DNA of 23,157 bases from DSWT01 sp035415725 (GTDB lineage: Bacteria > Chloroflexota > Anaerolineae > B4-G1 > SLSP01), in NCBI GenBank assembly GCA_035415725.1, contig DAOOGN010000074.1:1-23157 (forward strand), written 5' to 3'. Position numbers and translations under genes: made by a program. Under the pieces are notes generated by a model that was not told where the DNA came from, ran no database searches, and was given only the letters and a program-made list of their open reading frames with translations. Shown here one piece after another: positions 7,642 to 15,066 of this stretch. Each line of letters starts with the position of its first letter. The first letter of the stretch is position 1.

Positions 7642-9241
7642 TCTGTCCCAATCCCCGCAAATTCTCCCGAATCGCCGCTTCCAGTTTCGCGCTCTCGGCA
7701 AACTGCGCCTCCAAAACCGCCGTCAACCGTTCCAGCTTTTCCTCGAACGGCTCATCGTCATCCTCGGCTTCCTCAATCCCCACGTACCGCCCCGGCGTGA
7801 GGACGTAATCGTGCCCGCGAATTTCGTCCCGCGTCGCGCTGTAGCAGAAGCCCGATTCGTCTGCGTAGTCGCCCGCGCCGGTCTCGCCGCGCCAGGCGTG
7901 GTAGGCGTCCACAATCCTGCGCACATCCTTCGGCGTCAGTTCGCGGTGGACGCGGTCTGTCAATTGCCCCATCTGCCGGGCGTCGATGAACAGCGTCTCG
8001 CCGCGCCTGTCTCGCAGTGGGCGGCGGGGGTCTGTCCCGGTCTTGTCCCGCGCCAGGAACCACAGGCACACGGGAATCTGCGTGGTGTAGAACAACTGCC
8101 CCGGCAGCGCGACCATACAATCCACCAGGTCGGCTTCGACGATGGCCTGGCGAATGTCGCCTTCGCCGCTGCTCTGTGACGACATCGAGCCATTCGCCAG
8201 CACGAAGCCCGCCATCCCGTTGGGCGCGAGGTGGTGGATCATGTGCTGCACCCAGGCGTAGTTGGCGTTGCGCTGTGGCGGGGTGCCGAACTTCCAGCGC
8301 ACGTCCTGCTGCACCTGCGCCGCGCCCCATTCCTTCATATTGAAGGGCGGGTTGGCGAGGATATAGTCGGCTTTGAGATCGGGGTGCAGGTCGTTGAGGA
8401 AGCTGTCGGCGTTGTGCGGGCCGAGGTCGCCTTCGATGCCCCGGATGGCGAGGTTCATCTTGCACAGCCGCCACGTCGTCGGGTTCGATTCCTGCCCGAA
8501 GATGGAGAGCGCGAAACGGCCCCCGCCGTGCGCTGCCACGAATTCTTCGGATTGCACGAACATCCCGCCGCTACCGCAACACGGGTCGTAGATGCGACCC
8601 TGGTACGGTTCCAACATCGCCACCAGCAGTTGGACGATGCCGCGTGGGGTGTAGAACTGTCCGCCGCGCTTGCCCTCGGCCTCGGCAAAGCGGCCCAGGA
8701 AGTATTCGTAGACGCGGCCCAGGATGTCCTTCGAGCGGCTCTCCTTGTCGCCCAGGCCAATCGCGCCGATGAGGTCGATGAGTTCACCGAGCAGGCGTTT
8801 ATCCAGCGTGGGGCGGGCGTAGTCTTTGGGCAGCACGCCCTTGAGGTGTTGCGGGTTAGCGTCCTCGATGGCGACCATCGCGTCATCCACCAGTTGGCCG
8901 ATGGTAGGCTGCTTGGCGTTGGCCTGCAAGTACGTCCAACGCGCTTGCTTGGGCACCCAAAAGACGTTCTGCGCCGTGTACTCGTCGCGGTCTTCCAGCA
9001 CTTCGTAGCGCGCTTTGGGTTCTTTGACGTAGTATTCGCTCTTGGCGTCAGCCGTCCACAGCTTGAGTTGCTCGTAGTGTTCGGTGAAGGCGTCGGAGAT
9101 GTACTTGAGGAAGATCAAGCCGAGGACGACGTGCTTGTAGTCGGCGGCGTCGAGATGGCCGCGCAACTTGTCGGCGGCAGTCCAGAGCGTGTCCTCGAAG
9201 GCGAGGGTTGCTCCGTTGTTATTGGAAGCAGATTTGGGCAT
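7637..9241 (-). CDS. hsdM: Type I restriction-modification DNA methyltransferase subunit M
   Basis: This 534-residue N6-adenine methyltransferase subunit is the modifying enzyme and also part of the restriction complex. The N-terminal helical HsdM domain (residues about 15-160) contains LWTAADKLRGHLDAADYKHV. The catalytic domain has GGQFYTPRGIV, the SAM-binding motif I DPCCGSGGMF (219-228) and motif IV NPPF (297-300). The frame remains open for 49 codons upstream. The ATG at 9239-9241 is chosen because AAGGAG (9251-9256) lies nine bases before it, and the extra residues are low complexity and unlike the family. It is the first gene of the operon. The hsdS start is 59 bp downstream. All motifs are intact. 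Confidence 0.96.
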   Translation of the reverse strand: MPKSASNNNGATLAFEDTLWTAADKLRGHLDAADYKHVVLGLIFLKYISDAFTEHYEQLKLWTADAKSEYYVKEPKARYEVLEDRDEYTAQNVFWVPKQARWTYLQANAKQPTIGQLVDDAMVAIEDANPQHLKGVLPKDYARPTLDKRLLGELIDLIGAIGLGDKESRSKDILGRVYEYFLGRFAEAEGKRGGQFYTPRGIVQLLVAMLEPYQGRIYDPCCGSGGMFVQSEEFVAAHGGGRFALSIFGQESNPTTWRLCKMNLAIRGIEGDLGPHNADSFLNDLHPDLKADYILANPPFNMKEWGAAQVQQDVRWKFGTPPQRNANYAWVQHMIHHLAPNGMAGFVLANGSMSSQSSGEGDIRQAIVEADLVDCMVALPGQLFYTTQIPVCLWFLARDKTGTDPRRPLRDRRGETLFIDARQMGQLTDRVHRELTPKDVRRIVDAYHAWRGETGAGDYADESGFCYSATRDEIRGHDYVLTPGRYVGIEEAEDDDEPFEEKLERLTAVLEAQFAESAKLEAAIRENLRGLGQN

Positions 9242-9312
9242 AGAGAGAGACTCCTTGCGCAGGCTAGGGTCGCTTGGGTCACAGGATATTCGGTGTTTTG
9301 CAGTCGTCGTCA

Positions 9313-9341
9313 AGTATAGCGTGATTGTGGGCGGGGGGCAA
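9313..9341 (-). promoter_or_regulatory. Probable sigma-70-type promoter of the hsdM-hsdS-regulator-hsdR operon
   Basis: On the minus strand, TTGCCC (9336-9341) and TATACT (9313-9318) are separated by 17 bases. They match the -35 and -10 consensus at four and five of six positions. Transcription would begin near 9306, giving a leader of about 65 bases before the hsdM ATG. A second, weaker match, TTGACG followed by TATCCT at 19 bases, lies just downstream. Confidence 0.5.
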
Positions 9342-9504
9342 GTGATTGGTGCTGCGGCATGGAGTGCAATGGGAACTGCTGGTGTCATTTATGAGGATAA
9401 AGGTAATGTGTGGAATGGTTGTAAATTGGCAGGCGACTGACAACAGCATTTAGGGACGCGAAACATCAGCGCCTAAGGCCGAGTTGGGTTACGGTCCAAA
9501 TAAA

Positions 9505-9723
9505 TCAGGTGTTGTTGTTTGAAGGAACGATGAAATGAACATCTTTTGGTGGTTCAACACACTTCCACTCCGTTGGTATTGTTCTAGTTGTTCCCTTGAT
9601 AAAGCGTGTGAAGTTTGCCCTCTTGACATTCAGTCCAAGATTCCACCGGCCAGCTAATGAAGTCAAATCATTGCTTTCCTGTTCTGGCTTATAAGTTGCA
9701 CTAAAGGATATGGATTCTTCCAT
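9505..9723 (-). CDS. Small 72-residue protein of unknown function, last gene of the nuclease-protease cassette
   Basis: I do not recognise this 72-residue protein. It begins MEESISFSATYKPEQESND, contains a Trp-containing stretch (GRWNLGLNVKRANF) and ends with an Asn-rich tail. No signal peptide, membrane segment or cysteine motif is visible, and it is not strongly charged. GGAG lies eight bases before the ATG, and the start is only five bases after the protease stop. The position strongly suggests co-translation with the SDH-type protease, so a partner, substrate or inhibitor of that enzyme is a reasonable guess. Base composition is AT-rich like its two upstream neighbours, which supports common ancestry of the cassette. 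Confidence 0.6.
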   Translation of the reverse strand: MEESISFSATYKPEQESNDLTSLAGRWNLGLNVKRANFTRFIKGTTRTIPTEWKCVEPPKDVHFIVPSNNNT

Positions 9724-9728
9724 AATTG

Positions 9729-10922
9729 CTACTCCGTTTTCCAGCGTGCATTGAAGTCGACCAACTCAAAACCGGCTGTAGGCAGCGATGATAAGAATTG
9801 CCTTGCCGCTTCTTCAGACGCTTGGGTCAATATAGATTTAACCACTGGTGGCACAAGTTGCTCAACAATGCGAGCAATATCTTGTGGCGCAATACCAGGG
9901 GGTAAAGTGGGTATATTGACTGTCGGAAGATGTAGATTGCCTAGATTCAATGTCAGTTGAGGAGGAACCTGTCGAATTCGTCTAGCTTTTACATCTTTTT
10001 GACATATATCAAAACGTGTTGCGCTTTCTATGCAAGCCAAGTTCAAAGCATTGTAAGTGTATTCATCCAGATTGTTGGATACTAAATACTCTTCGGGTCT
10101 AAATGGTTCTTCAAGCAGAAACAGCTCTCTGTATTCCTTATACAACTCCCATAGCTCTGTGTCAATTCCCGCATCCTCAGAGTTGACTACTTGAGTCAAA
10201 CCGAGTTGGCGAGTTGCTTCTGTTCTACTTATTGTATGTCGATGAGAGAAAATCTCTGAGGAAAGACGCCTAAGAATTTCTCTATTTTTCTCTTCCGGGA
10301 ATGGATTAGCACGTGTTCCAAGTAGTCGAAGGGCGACTAACTCAGTCTGTTGGAACAAACGACTTACCGTGCCTAGTACAAGTGGGTGGACTTGCTGAGT
10401 GAGTTGCTCAAATCCCTTCATGGTTTCTTCCGGCCTTGTGCAACCGATCTTTTCCAACAACGAGAAGTAACCATTCACATCTTCGACAGAGACCGGCAAC
10501 CGTTGTATTGAGTCTTTTTCTGTGGGATTATATGGGCCGCTTTGGATGGTAATATCAATCGGGCCGAGTTCTGCCTTTCTTGTCATAACAATCTCGTCAG
10601 CACCCAACGAAATAACAGTAGCGGCACTATGCGCTCTATAGGGTATCAAGACACTGAACGAACCTTCTTTGCAGTACTCTCTGAACATTGAAACAATAGA
10701 CCATGGGACATCACTATCGCCACCACGACTGTAGATAAACAAGTCTAGCTTTTCTCTTTCTCTTGGTTCGATTGCCAATATATGTTCATGCAATATAGAT
10801 ACGACATCTCCGGCGATGTTAACAGACAGGCCATCTCTATCACTAGTGACGTAAGTGATAACCTTTGAACCGCGCTTTTGTTCAATATTGCGAATAAGAT
10901 TCTTTCGATTATCTTGTGACAT
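9729..10922 (-). CDS. ClpP/SppA-fold serine protease, SDH (serine dehydrogenase proteinase) family
   Basis: This 397-residue protein has a crotonase/ClpP-like protease core in residues about 20-125. Visible signatures are DLFIYSRGGDSDV (the glycine pair at 67-68 fits an oxyanion loop), IPYRAHSAATVISLGADEI (S99 as the probable nucleophile) and AELGPIDITIQ. These match the SDH_sah-type branch of ClpP-fold proteases. A helical region with SHRHTISRTEA (about residues 228-240) is also typical of that branch. The last 100 residues are Pro-rich and probably a partner-binding or assembly tail. No signal peptide or membrane segment is visible, so it should be cytosolic. AGGAG lies six bases before the ATG. 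It sits 86 bp after a nuclease gene and five bases before the 72-residue gene. The peptide substrate is unknown. Confidence 0.75.
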   Translation of the reverse strand: MSQDNRKNLIRNIEQKRGSKVITYVTSDRDGLSVNIAGDVVSILHEHILAIEPREREKLDLFIYSRGGDSDVPWSIVSMFREYCKEGSFSVLIPYRAHSAATVISLGADEIVMTRKAELGPIDITIQSGPYNPTEKDSIQRLPVSVEDVNGYFSLLEKIGCTRPEETMKGFEQLTQQVHPLVLGTVSRLFQQTELVALRLLGTRANPFPEEKNREILRRLSSEIFSHRHTISRTEATRQLGLTQVVNSEDAGIDTELWELYKEYRELFLLEEPFRPEEYLVSNNLDEYTYNALNLACIESATRFDICQKDVKARRIRQVPPQLTLNLGNLHLPTVNIPTLPPGIAPQDIARIVEQLVPPVVKSILTQASEEAARQFLSSLPTAGFELVDFNARWKTE

Positions 10923-11008
10923 CAGAATCTCCTGGCTGAAAATTTATGTCTACCACAGATCAAAGAGAAGTGACGCAGCGAGTGAATGATACGATTGGCA
11001 AAGACAGA

Positions 11009-11518
11009 TTATTCTTGTAAGTATTGTTGCGCACTAAGAAAAGGTTCGCCTTCATCGTTGAGCTTTCCAACTTTCGCTAACAGAAAATCTTGCAAATCAA
11101 TCTGTCCACTTAACACACAGCGAAGATCATACCCATCCATTAGGATAATACATTTATCAGGGTTTTGCTTTAGAAGGCTAGGGACCGAACTAGACCAACC
11201 ATTTATAGAGAGAAACATACCCATCGCTTGTTTACCCGATCTGGCAATCTTACCATACAATGAGTCGAGTTGCCGAATATCAGACAGCTTTTCTTGCCAT
11301 TTGCACTCAACTAAGTAATGCCAACCCTCTAGTCGAAATGATCCATCAATTTGCTCAGCTCCGCTATTGCGTCGAAAGCTCCCAATTACAGGGATCGAAA
11401 AAAGATCAAAAATACGGGGAAGCAAGTCTTCCAATAAGAACCCACGCCTTTGTGGATCGTCCAATTTGGATAAATCGTCAAACATCATAAGCAAAAGCTC
11501 TAGTTGCCGTTTGAACAT
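11009..11518 (-). CDS. Mrr/PD-(D/E)XK-type restriction endonuclease-like protein
   Basis: This compact 169-residue protein shows the Mrr_cat-like nuclease pattern. E30 is in GFLLEDLLPRIFDLF, D58 in GAEQIDGSFRLEG, and E71-x-K73 in HYLVECKWQ, with a Gln/Asp-rich helix (DIRQLDSLYGKI) after it. The residues needed for a metal-dependent PD-(D/E)XK active site all appear present. It has no obvious DNA-binding domain of its own, unlike full Mrr, which has an N-terminal winged helix. AGGAG precedes the ATG by nine bases, and the ATG is only six bases after the stop of the chimeric open frame upstream. Codon and base composition are AT-rich relative to the surrounding genes. It could act on DNA or RNA; the target is unknown. 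Confidence 0.75.
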   Translation of the reverse strand: MFKRQLELLLMMFDDLSKLDDPQRRGFLLEDLLPRIFDLFSIPVIGSFRRNSGAEQIDGSFRLEGWHYLVECKWQEKLSDIRQLDSLYGKIARSGKQAMGMFLSINGWSSSVPSLLKQNPDKCIILMDGYDLRCVLSGQIDLQDFLLAKVGKLNDEGEPFLSAQQYLQE

Positions 11519-11524
11519 TCTTGC

Positions 11525-12277
11525 TCACTCCTGCTCCATTCTAGCGATTTCCTGTTTTCTGGCAAGCTCTCGCTGTTTTGCTTCTCGCGCCTCCATAAGT
11601 TCAATAGTCCCTAATAGTTCACGAGCTTTTTGAACAGTTGCGCGTGCTACAAACTCATCCTTTGCTAATCGCGGATCAACTGCATCGCCGTGTCCACCTT
11701 GTTGAAGCCCACGTTCTTGGGCAAGACAGCAGTCCAGCAGCCAGCCCGCCGACCAGAACAGGTCGGTGACGTAGCCCTTGAGCCACGTGCCGCTCAAGAC
11801 GGCTTTACCCCTGGCCTTGAATGCTCGCGTCGTCTCACCTTTGAGACTGCCCTTGCTCTTGGCGTCCTGCACCTCGTCGAGGATGACGCAGGAGAACAGG
11901 CGCTTGATGCACGGGCCAAGCGGTGTCATCCGCCGTCCCTGGATGCCATCGCTTTCGTCGGTGGCGGGGGTGAACGTCCCGCCAGTCCAGGCGATGTAGC
12001 CACAGGCGCGGCAGACACGTGGGCCGCCGTCATTCGAGCCACGGGTGCTGCGGAAGTCATCGCCTTTCGCCCCGCACTTGGGACACACCCTGACGATCTG
12101 CCCGTGCTTGACCTGACAGCCCGGCGCGCTGCACGTGGCCCCGTGGTTGCCGTCGTGCTCGCCCAGGTAACGGCCATCGCGGTCGTAGACGGCGTGTGAC
12201 CAGGCGTGCTGGCTCACGAGTTTGTGCAGTATGGCATGGCAGATGAGGCTAGGGAGCTTATCGAAATAGCACATCAC
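11525..12277 (-). pseudogene. Chimeric open frame: frame-shifted zinc-ribbon DEAD/DEAH helicase fragment joined to a coiled-coil tail
   Basis: The 250-codon frame is a patchwork. Its first 22 residues or so are antisense to a plus-strand gene fragment. From about 12205 to 11735 it encodes a superfamily 2 helicase piece. That piece has cysteine pairs (CSAPGCQ, CPKCG, CRACG), a DEVQ motif II in SCVILDEVQDAKSKG and motif III in SGTWLKGYVTDLF. There is no Walker A and no C-terminal helicase half. At about 11730 the GC-rich third-position pattern moves to another frame, which reads AVLPKNVGFNKVDTAMQLIR, so a frameshift has occurred. From about 11680 the composition turns AT-rich and the open frame gives a charged coiled coil (ELMEAREAKQRELARKQE), six bases before the nuclease gene. 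It is unlikely to be a working helicase. The coiled-coil end may be the 5'-truncated first gene of the nuclease cassette. Confidence 0.6.
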
Positions 12278-12454
12278 GAAGGGCTTGTGTCGGATACAGA
12301 ATATCGTGAGTGGAATGCCAGTGAGTCGGGGGGTAAAAGCAAAGGCTATCTCGACTGGCTGGAAAGCCAGGTGCTTCAGTCAAACCAAAAGCCCCTATCG
12401 TTTGTCAATACCTTCGCCAAAATCCTAAATGGCGATTTTGCACACAATATCTAG
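12206..12454 (+). pseudogene. Truncated gene fragment of unknown function, running into a palindrome
   Basis: An 82-codon open frame reads LAHEFVQYGMADEARELIEI and, later, SKGYLDWLESQVL. It has a protein-like balance of residues and no obvious antisense partner, but I do not recognise the family. It has no ribosome binding site and its upstream side abuts the helicase fragment. Its last 24 codons lie inside the 167-bp palindrome, so both ends look artificial. Most likely it is the remains of a plus-strand gene interrupted by the same rearrangements. Confidence 0.4.
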
Positions 12455-12549
12455 TGGTTTTTGCCCCTCGTTGACCACTAGATATAGGGCTTAAATACGC
12501 TTTACCGAAAATTGGCGAAGGTATTGGTTTGTGATAGAGGCTTTTGGTT
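12383..12549. repeat. 167-bp nested imperfect palindrome, MITE-like
   Basis: Two 39-base arms (12383-12421 and 12511-12549) are reverse complements except for one internal base, a six-base core and the innermost base. Each arm reads AACCAAAAGCC(C/T)CTATC, then GTTTGT read on the plus strand in both copies, then a part equivalent to CAATACCTTCGCCAA. Inside is a second, perfect 12-base pair, ATATCTAGTGGT (12447-12458) with ACCACTAGATAT (12474-12485), around a 15-base loop. The connecting segments are both 25 bases, so the whole element is symmetric about its centre. There is no open frame of its own, no T tract and no clear target duplication. Confidence 0.85.
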
Positions 12550-12562
12550 GTTTGTGCTGCTG

Positions 12563-13009
12563 TCAGGCGCTACGGCATACTCGCGCCCAGGCGCGGGTGT
12601 CGGCTTTCTTCCGGTCGGCTTTGATACGCTCAATCGCTGCGCGTATGTCTGCCGCATCGCTCTTGGTGGCGATAAGGTTCTTCAGGTAGGATGCGGCTTC
12701 TACATACTTCGGCAGGTGGACGGATACCCCAAGTTCCGCCAGAGCGATGTCGTGAGCCTCGCACCACCGCAACACCTGGATTAGCTGGTTTATCTCCGTG
12801 CGCCCACTTGCGGCGCGGACGGTCTGCACGTCCTCTAGCCTGGCAATGAGTTGGTCGTAGTTCTGCGGTGGATTGCTGCGCACCTCACGCCAACTATTGG
12901 CCTTCGCCAGGTATGCGTCCAGGTCGTCCAAGAGTCGCAGGACGGCGGGGACATCATTCCCTTCTAGCGCCGCACGCTGTTGGGCTGCAAACTCTGCCAA
13001 TTTTGTCAT
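12563..13009 (-). CDS. Hypothetical helical protein, 148 residues
   Basis: I do not recognise this protein. It begins MTKLAEFAAQQRAALEGNDV and is rich in Ala, Leu, Lys and Arg. It appears almost entirely alpha-helical, with several amphipathic stretches (AVLRLLDDLDAYLAKANSW, INQLIQVLRWCEAHD, DIRAAIERIKADRKKAD). There is no signal peptide, membrane segment or metal-binding motif. The ATG at 13009 is preferred to upstream ATGs because GAGGAG sits seven bases before it. Its stop lies 13 bp from the edge of the 167-bp palindrome. It is transcribed toward the defence cassette but is separated from it by the palindrome and two gene fragments. GC content is like the host rather than the AT-rich cassette. 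Its role is unknown. Confidence 0.6.
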   Translation of the reverse strand: MTKLAEFAAQQRAALEGNDVPAVLRLLDDLDAYLAKANSWREVRSNPPQNYDQLIARLEDVQTVRAASGRTEINQLIQVLRWCEAHDIALAELGVSVHLPKYVEAASYLKNLIATKSDAADIRAAIERIKADRKKADTRAWARVCRSA

Positions 13010-13401
13010 CCGTGAACTCCTCATTGTTCGCATTGGATATACCTCCACCTGCATTAGCCACTTCTGTGCAGAATTCCAACTGTAGAGAGAAGCCTGCTAA
13101 GCCGATGCTATCGCGGGTTTATACTACTTGCTCGTTGAGCTGTCGCGTGTAGAATAGCAGTCGAGGTCGAGGTCAATGTATAGCCGCGTGTAATGGGGTT
13201 GCGTCCGTTGAAGCGGCTGTATGGGCACAGGCACATTTAGAATGAGGCAGAAAACAAGAGGCCGGTTGATTTGCCATGCGCCGATTCGCCATCCACCGTT
13301 TGGTTGCTTCGTAAACCTGTAGATTTCTACAGTAGACGTTGACCCTTCACTGCGGTTATACTGAAGACGTAACCTATATCTTGAAGAAGTGGAGGTGTCA
13401 G
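13010..13401. other. Divergent intergenic region with no supported gene
   Basis: These 392 bases separate a minus-strand gene from the plus-strand SPFH gene. A 97-codon minus frame exists here, but it begins inside the SPFH coding sequence and lacks a ribosome binding site. Apart from the promoter at 13333-13362 I see only short direct repeats such as GTCGAGGTCGAGGTC near 13163. Confidence 0.5.
13333..13362 (+). promoter_or_regulatory. Possible promoter of the SPFH gene
   Basis: TAGACG (13333-13338) and TATACT (13357-13362) are 18 bases apart and match the -35 and -10 consensus at four and five of six positions. Transcription would start near 13369, about 33 bases before the ATG and just upstream of the GGAGGTG ribosome binding site. 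Confidence 0.4.
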
Positions 13402-14355
13402 ATGACTCAAACAACATTGGCGCCAGAGGTAAACCGACCGCAATCCACGGAGCCGGCGTTTGGCCTGTTGAACCGGCTCTTCAGACTGGCGACGGTGGTA
13501 CTGGCAGTCGTAGTGGTGCTGATGCTGGTCGTGCTGATCGGCCGCTCAGCCGTCTACAAAATCCACGCCTACGAACGTGGCTTGCACCTGCGGGGCGGAC
13601 GCTTCATCGCCGTCGACGATCCCGGCTGGCACGTGCAGATTCCGCTGGTGGATACGGTGATCATCGTCAAGGTGAACGAGCGCCTGGGGTACGTGGAACA
13701 GGTTCCGGCGATGACGTCGGATGATGTGACGATGGATGTTTCGTTGCAGTACACTTATCGGGTGAGCGATCCGCAGCGCTTCGCTCTGGAAGTCGATGAC
13801 CCCGAACGTATCATCTTCGAGTTCGTTCAGGGCAAGCTGCGCGACGTGGTCAACACGAAGGAGATGACCGAGGTGATGCACAGCCGCGCAGAGATGAACA
13901 CCGAGGTGATGGCGGCGCTGCGTGAAAAAGAAGAGCAGTACGGCGTGCAGTTCGTCACCGTGCAGATTCAGTCCGCGTCGCCGCCGGAGGAAGTGGTGAC
14001 GGCGATCAAAGATCGCATGGTCGCGGTCCAGCGTCAAGAACAGGCGCAGGCCGAAGCCGCACAGCGTCGCACCCTGGCGGATGCCGAATACTACGCCGCG
14101 CAAAAAAAGGCCGATGGCAGCGCCTACGAGATCACCGCCCTGGCCGCAGCCGACGCGCAGCGCATCGCTCTCACCTCTGCCGCCGAGCGCGAGGCGATGC
14201 AGGCGACCCTCGCCGCCTTACAGGGCAAAGGTGATTTAGGCGCGCAGTACATCCAGTTGCTCATCGCGGAGCAATTGAAGGACAACAGCAAGTGGATTAT
14301 CAGCGGCGGCTCCGGCGAGACTGTTCCCGTCGTTGAACTGCGGACGACGCCGTGA
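13402..14355 (+). CDS. SPFH/band 7 domain membrane protein (stomatin/prohibitin-like)
   Basis: This 317-residue protein carries one N-terminal membrane anchor (about residues 28-47, LATVVLAVVVVLMLVVLIG). A band 7 domain follows with RGLHLRGGRFIAVDDPGWHV, MTSDDVTMDVSLQYTYRVSD and VQIQSASPPEEVVTAIKDRM. An Ala/Gln/Glu-rich coiled coil is typical of the SPFH oligomerisation region (QRQEQAQAEAAQRRTLADAE). SPFH proteins form large ring-like assemblies on the membrane and often scaffold proteases or lipid microdomains. The ATG at 13402 is chosen over an upstream in-frame start because GGAGGTG (13391-13397) precedes it closely. The LecA-like gene follows 108 bp downstream in the same direction. The specific partner is unknown. 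Confidence 0.9.
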   Translation: MTQTTLAPEVNRPQSTEPAFGLLNRLFRLATVVLAVVVVLMLVVLIGRSAVYKIHAYERGLHLRGGRFIAVDDPGWHVQIPLVDTVIIVKVNERLGYVEQVPAMTSDDVTMDVSLQYTYRVSDPQRFALEVDDPERIIFEFVQGKLRDVVNTKEMTEVMHSRAEMNTEVMAALREKEEQYGVQFVTVQIQSASPPEEVVTAIKDRMVAVQRQEQAQAEAAQRRTLADAEYYAAQKKADGSAYEITALAAADAQRIALTSAAEREAMQATLAALQGKGDLGAQYIQLLIAEQLKDNSKWIISGGSGETVPVVELRTTP

Positions 14356-14358
14356 GGG

Positions 14359-14428
14359 GGGAAATGAGTAAAGAGTAATGGGAAATGAGTTATCAGTGCT
14401 ATACAACTTCTTCCTCCTTACTCCTTAC
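14359..14428 (+). repeat. Intergenic repeats with hairpin potential
   Basis: GGGAAATGAGT occurs twice with a 21-base period (14359 and 14380). GTAAAGAGTAA (14368-14378) can pair with TTACTCCTTAC (14418-14428) at ten of eleven positions. It lies between the SPFH and LecA-like genes and resembles the AT-rich spacers around the exporter genes. There is no T tract, so it is not a clear terminator. Confidence 0.45.
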
Positions 14429-14463
14429 TTCTTGCTGCTTACTTCTCTCCAAAGGAGCTGGCT

Positions 14464-14931
14464 ATGAAACGTGCAGGGATCATTGTACTCTTGACGCTGA
14501 TCCTATTGGGCAGCGCCGGCGGGTGGCTTGTCCGCCGTGGCGTCGGTCCCGTCAGCCAAACCGACCTGTCACAGCCGCGCATCTACGCCTACCGCGATTG
14601 GCAAAGCGTGGGTGTGCAGGTGAATCAGGGCGACCTCATCCGTATTCGCGCTCAGGGGACGTGGCTGTACACGCCGGGCGAATATCACGGCCCGGAGGGA
14701 CATCACAAATATCGCGCCCCGGACACCTACCCCATCAATGCTATTGCCGGGGGCGTGCTGTTGGGACGAATCGGCGCAGACGGCCATCTTTTCATCGTCG
14801 GGCGCGGCGGGACATTCTACGCCGAGCGCTCCGGCCTGCTCTATCTGCGTATCAATGACGACATTCTCACCGATAATGAGGGTTATGTGACGGTAGAAAT
14901 TTCGGTGACGTCGCCGGAGACCGACGACTGA
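14464..14931 (+). CDS. Membrane-anchored or secreted LecA (PA-IL)-like beta-sandwich protein
   Basis: This is a 155-residue protein with a hydrophobic N-terminus (residues 4-23, AGIIVLLTLILLGSAGGWLV) that serves as a signal peptide or anchor. The rest follows the pattern of the LecA/PA-IL-like jelly roll: VGVQVNQGDLIRIRAQGTWL, GPEGHH, GGVLLGRIGADGHLFIVG, SGLLYLRINDDILTDNEGYV. In LecA, Asp and Asn residues near the ND motif bind calcium and galactose. Similar residues are present here, but sugar binding is inference. AAAGGAG lies six bases before the ATG. A rho-independent terminator directly follows the stop, so this ends the SPFH-LecA-like transcription unit. Confidence 0.75.
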   Translation: MKRAGIIVLLTLILLGSAGGWLVRRGVGPVSQTDLSQPRIYAYRDWQSVGVQVNQGDLIRIRAQGTWLYTPGEYHGPEGHHKYRAPDTYPINAIAGGVLLGRIGADGHLFIVGRGGTFYAERSGLLYLRINDDILTDNEGYVTVEISVTSPETDD

Positions 14932-14944
14932 AGCATCACGATCA

Positions 14945-14978
14945 CGAAAGGGCCGTGCTGCGACGGTCCTTTCGTTTT
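14945..14978 (+). terminator. Rho-independent terminator
   Basis: CGAAAGGGCCG (14945-14955) pairs with CGGTCCTTTCG (14964-14974) over 11 pairs, including one G-U pair, around an eight-base loop. TTTT follows (14975-14978). It lies 13 bases after the LecA-like stop. Confidence 0.85.
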
Positions 14979-15066
14979 GCCTGTGAAACCTCTTGTTGAC
15001 GTGGAGCGTATATGCAAGAGTTGGGCGGCATTATGTGAATGATAGTCCCCGGAGGTGAGAGAGATT

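Noticed and set aside
9242..9388. 49-codon N-terminal extension of hsdM
   Set aside because: It is unlike HsdM, overlaps the promoter and ribosome binding site, and a good AAGGAG precedes the ATG at 9241.
12383..12549. Integron attC site
   Set aside because: The element is a long imperfect palindrome, but I found no RYYYAAC and GTTRRRY core sites at its ends and no integrase gene.
12383..12549. Bidirectional rho-independent terminator
   Set aside because: The stems are too long and interrupted, and no T tract follows the arms.
13124..13417. 97-codon minus-strand open frame between the helical protein gene and the SPFH gene
   Set aside because: It starts inside the SPFH coding sequence, has no ribosome binding site, and crosses the probable SPFH promoter. 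Its translation shows no recognisable domain.
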